A DNA stretch of 49,170 nt from Bacteroidales bacterium (GTDB taxonomy: Bacteria > Bacteroidota > Bacteroidia > Bacteroidales > UBA932): assembly GCA_017447815.1 (NCBI GenBank), contig JAFSMS010000078.1, positions 1 to 49,170 on the forward strand, in the 5' to 3' direction. The first letter of the stretch is position 1, and each line of letters opens with the position of its first letter. Shown in pieces: positions 16,915 to 25,800 of the stretch. Under the pieces are notes generated by a model, which worked only from the letters and a program-made list of their open reading frames with translations, had not been told where the DNA came from and did not search any database. Both the position numbers and the translations under genes were made by a program.

Positions 16915-18363
16915 TTAAACTTCTACAGGTTTGTACTTGGGAACCAGGGACTTCATGATGATCCAGCCAATCAGGTAGGCCAGGCCGCAGAAGCAGAACA
17001 TGATGAAGTATCCGGCCGGCTTGCCTTCGAAGCCCATGAAGTGGAAGGCGGCACCCTGCCCTTCGGCATAGGTGAACAGGTTACCGGCCACCTTCTGGAT
17101 AATCATGGAGCCGAGACCGCCCGCCATGGCACCGATACCGGTGACGGAAGCGATGGTGCTCTTGGGGAACATGTCACCCACGGTGCTGAAGATATTGGCG
17201 CTCCAGGCCTGGTGTCCCGCACCGGCGATGCCGATCAGGACGGCCGGCCACCAGGGGCTGTAGGCACCCAGCGGCTGGGCAGCCAGGGCCACCAGCGGGA
17301 AGAAGGCGAAGATGAGCATGGCCAGCATGCGGCCGGCGTACGGATCCATTCCCTTCTTCTCGACGAACAACTTGGGCAGATAACCGCCGAACAGGGAAAT
17401 CACCGTCACAATGGCGTAGAGGGTGAAAATGAGGCCCTGACCCAGCGGAGAGCTGGCGGGAGCGTTGAACTGGTCCTGGAAATAGGCCGGAGCCCAGAAC
17501 AGGAAGAACCACCACACGCCGTCCGTGAGGAACTTGCCCACGATGAAACTCCACGTCTGCTTGTAGCGGAAGCACTGGATGAAGGGGATGGACTTTTCAT
17601 CGGCCGCGGCAGCCTTGGCGGCGGCATCCTCGGCATCGTCCTGGTGGATGTATTCCAGTTCGGCCTCGTTCACATGCTTGCTCTTTTCGGGCTTGTCATA
17701 CATGAACTGCCAGAAGAACATCCACAGGAAGCCCAGGGCGCCGATGATGATGAATGCCATTTCCCAGCCGAAGTGCTTGGCGAGCGGCGGGATCAGCAGC
17801 GGAGCAGCCAGAGCGCCCACGGAAGCACCTGCATTGAAGATGGAGGTGGCAAAGGCGCGGTCTTTCTTGGGGAAGTACTCGGCCGTGGTCTTGATGGCGG
17901 CCGGGAAGTTTCCGGACTCGCCCAGCGCAAGGATGCCGCGGCAGAGGAGGAACAGGTACACCGATACCGTAGAGATGGCCAGGGCCACGTTGGAACCGGC
18001 CTCGACCGCCCTGAGGGCGGCCACGGAATCCACTTCGGGAACAAACCAGGTGGTGGCGACACCGCAGCCGGCGTGCATCACGGCGCCCAGGGACCACACG
18101 CCGATGGCGATGAGGTAGCCCTTCTTGGTGCCCATCCAGTCCACGAACTTGCCGGCGAACAGGCAGGCGATGGCATAGAAGATGGAGAACAGGGAGGTGA
18201 TGGTGCCGTAATCGGCATCGGTCCAGTGGAACTCGGGCGCGATGAACTCCTTATAGGTAAGGGAGAGCACCTGGCGGTCCAAGTAGTTCACGGTAGTGGC
18301 GACAAACAGCAGACTGCAGATCCACCACCGCCAGTTGGTCATTAATTTTTTCTGTGTTGACAT
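16915..18363 (-). CDS. MFS hexuronate transporter (ACS family, ExuT-like)
   Basis: The 482-residue inner-membrane protein has about 12 hydrophobic segments. The first is followed by VNYLDRQVLSLTYKEF, typical of the anion:cation symporter family that takes up galacturonate and glucuronate. FAGKFVDWMGTKKGY is the conserved loop after helix 2-3. A central cytoplasmic loop (about residues 225-270) is rich in Ala, Asp and Glu. By context it carries galacturonate and unsaturated products from periplasm to cytoplasm. The alternative ATG at residue 8 is possible. Gaps to its neighbours are one and three bases. Confidence 0.9.
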   Translation of the reverse strand: MSTQKKLMTNWRWWICSLLFVATTVNYLDRQVLSLTYKEFIAPEFHWTDADYGTITSLFSIFYAIACLFAGKFVDWMGTKKGYLIAIGVWSLGAVMHAGCGVATTWFVPEVDSVAALRAVEAGSNVALAISTVSVYLFLLCRGILALGESGNFPAAIKTTAEYFPKKDRAFATSIFNAGASVGALAAPLLIPPLAKHFGWEMAFIIIGALGFLWMFFWQFMYDKPEKSKHVNEAELEYIHQDDAEDAAAKAAAADEKSIPFIQCFRYKQTWSFIVGKFLTDGVWWFFLFWAPAYFQDQFNAPASSPLGQGLIFTLYAIVTVISLFGGYLPKLFVEKKGMDPYAGRMLAMLIFAFFPLVALAAQPLGAYSPWWPAVLIGIAGAGHQAWSANIFSTVGDMFPKSTIASVTGIGAMAGGLGSMIIQKVAGNLFTYAEGQGAAFHFMGFEGKPAGYFIMFCFCGLAYLIGWIIMKSLVPKYKPVEV

Positions 18364-18366
18364 AGG

Positions 18367-19806
18367 CTATAGGATGGATTTAACGGCTTCGCGCATGCCC
18401 TTTTCCTGGATGAGGGCCAGGTCTTTGCAAAGAAGGTCGGTCAGGCCCGGGATGGCATTGAGGTCTTCGCCCCAGATGAATTCATCGGCCAGGACGCCCT
18501 TGGCAACCTTGGCGACGTCTCCGGTGGCCCAGAGTTCCTTCAGGAGATCCATGATCTTGGGATCGTCGTTGGGGACGATCTCGTCCTCACCCCGCTTTCC
18601 GCCCTTGTAATAGGTGCAGATGCCGGCAAGGCCCAGGACGATGCCCTGAGGCAGTTCCCCCTTGCGCTCGAGATAGGTCTTGAGGCCGGGGAGGTCGCGG
18701 GTCTTGAACTTGGGGAAGGAGTTGAGCATGATGGAGGTGACGAAGTGCTTCACGAACGGATTGCGGAAGCGCTCCATGACATCGCCGGCAAATTTCTCGA
18801 GTTCGTCCTTGGGCAGGTTGCAGGTGGGAAGAAGTTCCTCGAACATCACCTTATGGACGAACTTGCCCACCTCGGGATCTTCGCAGCATTCCTTGACGGT
18901 ATTCAGGCCGCTCAGGTAGCCCACGGGGCTCAGAACCGTGTGGGGGCCGTTGAGGAGGGTCACCTTACGCTCGTGGTAAGGGGCCTCGGAAGGGACGAAG
19001 AGCACGTTGAGGCCCGCCTTGTCGGCCGGGAACTCGTCGGCGACCGCCTTGGGGGCTTCAATGACCCAGAGGTGGAAAATCTCCGCCTTGTCCAGGAGAT
19101 GGTCTTCATAGCCGACACGTTCGCACAACTGGGCGGCGGTGTCACGCGGGTAGCCGGGGACGATACGGTCCACGAGGGTGCTGTAAACGCCGCAGCACTC
19201 CTCGAACCAGGCGCTGAAGTCCGGGCCCAGGTTCCACAGGTCGATGTACTGGCGGATGCATTCCTTGAGGTGCTTACCGTTTTCGAAAATCAGTTCGCAG
19301 GGGAAGAGGATAAGCCCCTTGTCCTTGGCGCCCTTGAAATGCTCGAAACGGTGATACAGCAGTTGGGTGAGTTTTCCGGGATAGGAACTGGCAGGCTTGT
19401 CGGTAAACTGGCAGGAGGCGTCGAAGGCGATGCCGGCTTCGGTGGTGTTGGAGATCACGAAGCGGATTTCGGGCTGTTCGGCCAGTTTAAGGTATTCCTC
19501 GAACTGGGTATAAGGGTTCAGGCCGCGGGAGATCACGTCAATCAGGTCCACGCTGTCAACGGGCTGTCCGTTCTGGAGACCCTGAAGGTTCAGGTGATAG
19601 AGGCCGTCCTGCTCGTTGAGCCATTCCACCATTCCCTTCTCGATGGGCTGGACAACCACTACGGAGCCGTTAAAATCGGTCTTCTGGTTGGTCTTCCAGA
19701 TAATCCATTCGATGAAAGCGCGGAGGAAATTGCCTTCGCCAAACTGAATCACCTTTTCGGTGTACTGCTTTGCCTGCGGTGCAGACGTACGATTAAGTCT
19801 TTCCAT
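18367..19806 (-). CDS. uxaB: Tagaturonate reductase (altronate oxidoreductase)
   Basis: The 479-residue enzyme belongs to the long-chain mannitol dehydrogenase family and reduces tagaturonate to altronate with NADH. Characteristic stretches are VIQFGEGNFLRAFIEWII near residue 20, RFVISNTTEAGI, LILFPCELIFENG and the VDRIVPGYP segment. Its placement between uxaA and the transporter supports UxaB rather than UxuB; no uxuA is present. A nine-base gap separates it from uxaA. Confidence 0.95.
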   Translation of the reverse strand: MERLNRTSAPQAKQYTEKVIQFGEGNFLRAFIEWIIWKTNQKTDFNGSVVVVQPIEKGMVEWLNEQDGLYHLNLQGLQNGQPVDSVDLIDVISRGLNPYTQFEEYLKLAEQPEIRFVISNTTEAGIAFDASCQFTDKPASSYPGKLTQLLYHRFEHFKGAKDKGLILFPCELIFENGKHLKECIRQYIDLWNLGPDFSAWFEECCGVYSTLVDRIVPGYPRDTAAQLCERVGYEDHLLDKAEIFHLWVIEAPKAVADEFPADKAGLNVLFVPSEAPYHERKVTLLNGPHTVLSPVGYLSGLNTVKECCEDPEVGKFVHKVMFEELLPTCNLPKDELEKFAGDVMERFRNPFVKHFVTSIMLNSFPKFKTRDLPGLKTYLERKGELPQGIVLGLAGICTYYKGGKRGEDEIVPNDDPKIMDLLKELWATGDVAKVAKGVLADEFIWGEDLNAIPGLTDLLCKDLALIQEKGMREAVKSIL

Positions 19807-19815
19807 ATCAGTGTT

Positions 19816-21333
19816 TTATAAAGTTACTCCTTGTTTAAAGATGGCGATCTCGCGGATGCCGTGTTTTTCATTGTTCACCGGTTCCCCAGAAGCGGCGGCC
19901 AGCACGAATTCGATAAAGCGGGCCGACACTTCCTCCATGGACTCCCCTTGTGCCAGCACGCCGGCGTTGAAGTCGATCCAGGAAGGCTTGGCCTGGTACA
20001 GCGGGGTGTTGGTGGAAATCTTCATGGTGGGGACGAAACTGCCGAACGGGGTTCCGCGACCGGTGGTGAAAAGGACAATCTGGCAGCCGCTGGCCGCAAG
20101 GGCCGTGGAGGCCACAAGATCGTTTCCGGGGGCCGACAGCAGGTTCAAGCCCTTGACGCTGAGGCGCTCGGCATACTTAAGAACGCCGCGGACGATGCTC
20201 TTTCCGCACTTCTGCGTGCAGCCCAGGGATTTCTCTTCCAGGGTGGAAATGCCGCCGGCCTTGTTGCCCGGCGAAGGGTTCTCATACACGGGCATCCCCT
20301 GCTTGATGAAGTATTCCTTGAAATCGTTGATCAGATGCACCGTCTTGTCAAAGGTGGCGCTGTCCTGGCAACGGTTCATCAGGATGGTCTCGGCCCCGAA
20401 CATCTCGGGCACTTCGGTAAGGACGGTGGTGCCGCCCTGGGCCACGATCCAGTCGGAGAATACACCCAGCAGCGGGTTGGCCGTAATGCCGCTGAGACCG
20501 TCGGAGCCGCCGCATTTGAGGCCCACGCGGAGTTCGCTCACCGGAACTTCCGTGCGCTTGTCCCGGGAACAGACGGCGTAGATTTCCCGGAGGCGCTCCA
20601 CACCGTACTGGATCTCGTCGTCCACCTTCTGGCAGACAAACATCTTCACGCGGCTCTCATCCACGGGACCGACCAACTCACGGAAGGCGTCCAGTTGGTT
20701 GTTCTCGCAGCCCAGGCTCACCACCAGCACGCCGCCGGCGTTGGGATGATGGACCATGTCGGAGAGGACCTTGCGGGTATTCTCGTGGTCGTCACCGAGT
20801 TGGGAGCAGCCGTAATTGTGCGGGAAGCACACGATAGCATCCACCGATGACACCGGCGCTTCCGAACAGTCTTTGACACCGTCCCCCACGACACCTTTTT
20901 CCAATTCGGCCTTGAAGCGGCTCACAATCTGCTCGCAGATGCCGTTCACGCAGCCCACGGTGGGAATCACCCAGATCTGGTTGCGGATGCCCACCTGGCC
21001 GTCGGCCCTTCTGAAGCCCATGAACGTGCGCTTGGAGGCGCTTTCCGGAATGTCCACGAGGGCGGGCTTGTAGTGATACTCCAAAAGCCCTTCCAGGTTG
21101 GTCTTGATGCAGGAATGGTCCACCAGGGTGCCGGCTTCGGCATCCCGGGTCACATGGCCGATGGGGAAACCGTACTTGATTACGTTCTCCCCTGCCCTGA
21201 GGCCCTGGAGGACGATTTTATGGCCGCGGGGAATGTCCGTCGCGAGGGTGACGCCTTCCACCACCTCTCCCTTGGAAAGGTCCTGAAGGGCTACCGCCAC
21301 GTTGTCGGCCGGATTGATTTTGATGTATTTCAT
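19816..21333 (-). CDS. uxaA: Altronate dehydratase
   Basis: The 505-residue cytoplasmic enzyme dehydrates altronate to KDG. The N-terminal SAF-type domain (about 1-95) contains DIPRGHKIVL and GEYH-like ligands for a metal. The large C-terminal domain has PTVGCVNGICEQIV, FPHNYGCSQLGDDHENT, LKCGGSDGLSGITANP and SGCQIVLFTTGRGTPFGS, all typical of the family. Its ATG overlaps the uxaC stop by one base (TAATG at 21333), so translation is coupled. Confidence 0.95.
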   Translation of the reverse strand: MKYIKINPADNVAVALQDLSKGEVVEGVTLATDIPRGHKIVLQGLRAGENVIKYGFPIGHVTRDAEAGTLVDHSCIKTNLEGLLEYHYKPALVDIPESASKRTFMGFRRADGQVGIRNQIWVIPTVGCVNGICEQIVSRFKAELEKGVVGDGVKDCSEAPVSSVDAIVCFPHNYGCSQLGDDHENTRKVLSDMVHHPNAGGVLVVSLGCENNQLDAFRELVGPVDESRVKMFVCQKVDDEIQYGVERLREIYAVCSRDKRTEVPVSELRVGLKCGGSDGLSGITANPLLGVFSDWIVAQGGTTVLTEVPEMFGAETILMNRCQDSATFDKTVHLINDFKEYFIKQGMPVYENPSPGNKAGGISTLEEKSLGCTQKCGKSIVRGVLKYAERLSVKGLNLLSAPGNDLVASTALAASGCQIVLFTTGRGTPFGSFVPTMKISTNTPLYQAKPSWIDFNAGVLAQGESMEEVSARFIEFVLAAASGEPVNNEKHGIREIAIFKQGVTL

Positions 21334-22748
21334 TAAAAGTTAAAATAATTCTTGGCGTTGTTGTAGGAAATGTCTTCTACCATCTTACCGATGAAATCGA
21401 TTTCAGAGACGGGCAACTTCCCTTCCTCGATATCCTTGCCCAGCACGTCGCACAGAATGCGGCGGAAGTACTCGTGGCGGGGATAAGAGATGAAAGAACG
21501 GCTGTCCGTAAGCATGCCCACAAAGCGGGAGAAAAGGCCCAGGACGCTCAGGGCGTCCATCTGGCGGCGCATGCCCACTTCCTGGTCCAGGAACCACCAG
21601 CCCGATCCGAACTGCATCTTGCCGGGCACGGTACCGTCGTTGAAGGTATAAAGCATGGTCATCATCACCTCGTTATCCTTGGGGTTCAGGCAGTACAGGA
21701 TAGTCTTTGTGAGGGCATCCTCGCTGGCCAGACGGTTGAAGAACTTGTGGCCGGCGGCGGCAATCTCCTGGTCGTGGATGGCGTCAAAGCCCGTGTCCGG
21801 ACCCACCAGGGAGAACATCTTGGAATTGTTGTTGCGGATGGCGCCGATGTGGAACTGCTGGGCCCAGCCGGCCTTGCAGTCCATGACGGCCTGGTCGTGC
21901 AGGAAGGCGCTGCGGAATTTGTTCAGCTCTTTCTCCGAAGGGCGTTTGCCCAGAAGGACCAGTTTGAAGATGGCTTCAATTTCCAGTTCGGTGTAATCCT
22001 CGCTGTAGAAGTTCTCCAGGCCGTGGTCAGAAAGCTTACAGCCATTGGCGGCAAAGTAGTCGTGCCGCTTCTGCAGGGCTTCGCAAAGATCCGCATAGGA
22101 GTCGATTTCCATGCCGGCGGCTTCGCCCAGCTGCTCCAGGTAGGCCTTGTAGGCCTTGGGATCCTCGATGGCCATGGCCTTGTCCGGACGCCAGGCGGGG
22201 ATGACCTTGGTGCCAAATGGCTCGGCGGCAATTTTCTTATGCCAGCGCAGGTCATCGGCCGGATCGTCGGTAGTGCACACGGTTTCCACATTGAACCTGC
22301 GGATGAGGGCCTGACCGCGGAATTCGGGCGTAGCGAGCTTGGCGTTGCATTCCTCGAAAATCTCACGCGCGGTGGCAGGAGACAGGAGTTTGTCGATGCC
22401 GAATACGCGGCTCAGCTCCAGATGGGTCCAGTGGTAGAGCGGATTCCGCATGGTGTAAGGAACCGTCTCGGCCCACTTCTGGAAAGTCTCCCAAGCGCTG
22501 TGCTTGCCGCCGGTGAGATAATCCTCGGACACGCCGTTGGCGCGCATGGCACGCCATTTATAATGGTCGCCATAATGGCCGTCCACCAGCCAGAGCTGGG
22601 TGATATCACGGAACTGGATGTTCTCGGCGATCTGCTGCGGAACCAGATGGCAGTGATAGTCGATAATGGGCATCTTCTCCGCGTGCTCGTGGTAAAGTTT
22701 CTTAGCGGTCTCCGTCTGGAGCATGAAATCGGGATTGATAAAGGTCAT
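21333..22748 (-). CDS. uxaC: Glucuronate/galacturonate isomerase
   Basis: The 471-residue enzyme isomerises galacturonate to tagaturonate (and glucuronate to fructuronate). The metal-binding PIIDYHCHLVP near residue 27 and ETVCTTDDPADDL, GCKLSDHGLE and the C-terminal SYPRHEYFRRILCDVLG are family marks. It is the first of the intracellular uronate genes. The 74-base gap before it holds a hairpin (22782-22805), and an imperfect -7 (AACATTTG, 22761-22754) lies just before the ATG. Confidence 0.96.
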   Translation of the reverse strand: MTFINPDFMLQTETAKKLYHEHAEKMPIIDYHCHLVPQQIAENIQFRDITQLWLVDGHYGDHYKWRAMRANGVSEDYLTGGKHSAWETFQKWAETVPYTMRNPLYHWTHLELSRVFGIDKLLSPATAREIFEECNAKLATPEFRGQALIRRFNVETVCTTDDPADDLRWHKKIAAEPFGTKVIPAWRPDKAMAIEDPKAYKAYLEQLGEAAGMEIDSYADLCEALQKRHDYFAANGCKLSDHGLENFYSEDYTELEIEAIFKLVLLGKRPSEKELNKFRSAFLHDQAVMDCKAGWAQQFHIGAIRNNNSKMFSLVGPDTGFDAIHDQEIAAAGHKFFNRLASEDALTKTILYCLNPKDNEVMMTMLYTFNDGTVPGKMQFGSGWWFLDQEVGMRRQMDALSVLGLFSRFVGMLTDSRSFISYPRHEYFRRILCDVLGKDIEEGKLPVSEIDFIGKMVEDISYNNAKNYFNF

Positions 22749-22781
22749 AGTTCCAAATGTTTAATTGTATTATCGGGAAGA

Positions 22782-22805
22782 GAGTCGGGGTATCACCCCC
22801 GGCTC
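22782..22805 (-). terminator. Hairpin between surface genes and uronate catabolic genes
   Basis: Minus-strand GAGCCGGGG and CCCCGACTC form a 9-bp stem with one G-U pair and a 6-base loop. What follows is T-poor (CTTCCCGATAATAC), so partial termination or protection of the upstream transcript end are both possible. Confidence 0.5.
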
Positions 22806-22822
22806 CCTTAAATTAGGTAGTA

Positions 22823-25800
22823 TTACTTTCTGCCCTTGTAGTTGGGAGAAGCGGAATTCCAACGGGGATCGCCGATGTCGGCCTTGCACAGATCGGCATT
22901 GACGAGTTTCAGGTTGAATTCGGCAGAGCCGGCGCAAGGATCCTCGGTGAGGATACCGCCATTACCGCTGACGGCCACTTCCTGGCTGATGGCGCCTCCG
23001 AAGAAGCCTTCCGCCACGTTGAAGAAGAAGTTCTCGCTCATGACAGGGACTGTAGCGCCGCTCTTGGCGAGCAGCGACTTGCCGCCGATGTTCAAGAAGA
23101 GGTTCTTTTTCACGATATACTTGGAAGGATCGGCCGCCAGAGAACGGATCCAGAGGAGGCCATTGCCGGCATCCACGGAGCAAGCCGCGAAAGTGTTGTT
23201 CACGATAGCGATGCTAGTGGCAATCTCCTTGTCGATGCGCACGAAGTCACGGCCACCGTCGTAGAAGGTGTTCTGGGAAATGTTCACGGCACCATAGGCA
23301 CCCTTACGGATATCCAGCATACCCTGACCGGTGCCAAAGCCGTGGACCAGGTTCTTCTGGAAGTCGAACACCGAAATGAGAGATGATTCACCATTGCCGT
23401 AGAAGATACTCTTGTTGTAGTCGAAGATTTCGCAGTTGATAATCTGCAATTTCGTCATCCCGACAGCTTCAGAAATCTCGAAGGCATTGCCCAAGGCTTT
23501 CTCCTTACCGTTGAACTTGATACCGCTGGCCACGAAGGAGGTGGTACCGCCCCCCAGTTTGAAGCCGCCGATGATCTCCACATTGCCGGTACCCATCAGG
23601 GCGACCGGAGCAATCAGCGTGATGACACCGCCGTCGGTGAGTTCACTGAGATCGTAGGTACCGGTCTTGAGGGTGATACCGGCCTTACCCGCATCGAGGG
23701 CATTGCCAAGTTCGGCCACATTGCTTACGGTGATTTCGGAAGAAACCTTACCAGCATTGGAGTTCCAGCGGGGTGCACCCACATTGGAAGCCAGGCAAAG
23801 GGCATCTATCAGGGTGTAATCCAAGTTAGAAGCATCCAGCACGGGATCGTTGGCCAGGATGACACCGCCATTGGAGGTAGCAATCTCTTCCGTAATGACA
23901 CCCGAGAAGAATTTTTCGGAGGTGCAGTTGTAGAAGAAGTTGCCGGCGACCACATCCGGGACCGTAACGCCGCTGGCCTTGGACAGAAGATTATTGTCTC
24001 CGTTCTCGTTCAGGAACAAGTTATTCTTGAAGGTGTAGGTGGCAGGCGTAGAACGGACATAGAGGACACCGTTTCCGTTGTTCAGCGTGACACCGTCAAA
24101 GGTGTTGTTCACAATGTTCACGGCACCGGTCACCTTGCCTGCATCGGCACGGATGAAGTCACGGCCACCGGCAAAGGTGCTGTTCTGGATGGTAACCACA
24201 CCATAGGCACCCTTGCGGATATCGATGGTTCCCTGACCACCGCCGAGCTTGCTGGCAAACACATTGTCGAATACCAAGGCCTCGAAAGCGGAGCCATCGG
24301 CATTGCCGTAGAAGAGGCTCTTGCCGATATTGGACACATTGACGTTGCGGACAGTGAGATTGCGAAGGACAGATGCATTGCTGATACTGATGAAGTTGTT
24401 GGCTCCATCCCCTTCGAAGGTGAGACCCTCGATGGTTACCGTACCCAGTTCACCTTCGGCCACATTGATCTGGCTGATTTTCACCGTTGCGCCGCCATTG
24501 CCCTTGAGATGCATGTTGGCGGTGAGGGTGAGGCTGGCAGCAGAGAGATCGTATTCGCCGTCGGCGAAAGTAATATCGGTCTTGCCGGCCTCGACAGCAG
24601 CGGTAAATTCTTCAACGGAAGAAACCGTGAAGGAGTTGCCGTCATTGGCAGGAATGCTGGCAGGATTCCATCTGGGATCGCCGGCGCCAAGGCTCATTAC
24701 CACGGCATTGGTGAGGGTGAAGTCTCCGTTAGCGGCATCCTTGAAAGGATCGGCGGAAAGGAAGACACCACCACCGTTGGCGGCCAGTTCGGCGTCAATG
24801 CAGCCCGTGTAGAAGGTTTCGCCGATATTGAACCAGACGTTCTTCTTCATCTTGGGCTTCATGGCAGCGGCACGGCCGCTGATGGAAGTCTCGACATTGG
24901 CGATGATATTGTAGGTAACTTCGTAGATGGAAGGAGTTGCACGCACGCAGAAGACACCGCCGGCATTGGCGTTGGCGTTCAGGTTGTTCAGCGTGTTGTT
25001 GTTGCAGTAAACGGAATAGATGGTACAAGGAGCGTCGATGCGCAGGAAGTCACGGCCGCCGGAAACAGTGGAGTTCTTCAGCGTGAAGCTGTTGTACTTA
25101 CCGTTGCGGAGGTCCAGGACACCCTGTCCGGTACCGTGGTTCCTGACCAGGATACCATCGAAGACGATGTCTCCGAAATTGAACACATCTGCCGTATTGG
25201 AAGCATAGATGACACTCTTGGCGAAACCGTCGATCACGGTGTTCTTGATGATTACCTCATCGGCAGAGACACCCGTGTTGTCCAGGTTCAGGAAGATATC
25301 CGACTTGTTCTCCGGATCACTGCCGATAACCGTGAGGTTTTCGGTAGAGAATTTCCCGACTTCACCGCTGAGCTTGAAGCCACCGTAAACGACGGCACCA
25401 TCCTGACCCTTCAGGGCCAGAGGAGCGGAAACGGTGAAATCGCCGCCCAACTTGTATTCACCGGCTGCGAGGGTCACGGCATCCTTGCCTGCGGCAATGG
25501 CAGCCAGGAGCTCATCCACGGTCTTCACGACCAGTTCGCCCTCTTCACCGCCGCCCTTAGGCAGGACAGCGAAAGTAGCGACACCGGCAGCAGACTCCGT
25601 ATTGTAGATATCGGAGGCGGCAGGATTGGCATACACCTCAACCTTGTAGGAACCTGCATCCAGCATACCGGTAGTGGTACCGCCGATGGTGAATTCAGGC
25701 TCGTTCACCGTGTTGCTCTTTCCGTTGAATACGACGGAATAACTGGCTGCGTTCTCAACAGGATCCCAAGTAATGAGGATATCCGTCGCGTCTCCGGAAG

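Noticed and set aside
22754-22761. Possible -7 element (AACATTTG) for uxaC, five bases before its ATG
   Set aside because: The first base does not fit TAnnTTTG and no -33 match stands at the right distance; read-through from the upstream genes is simpler.
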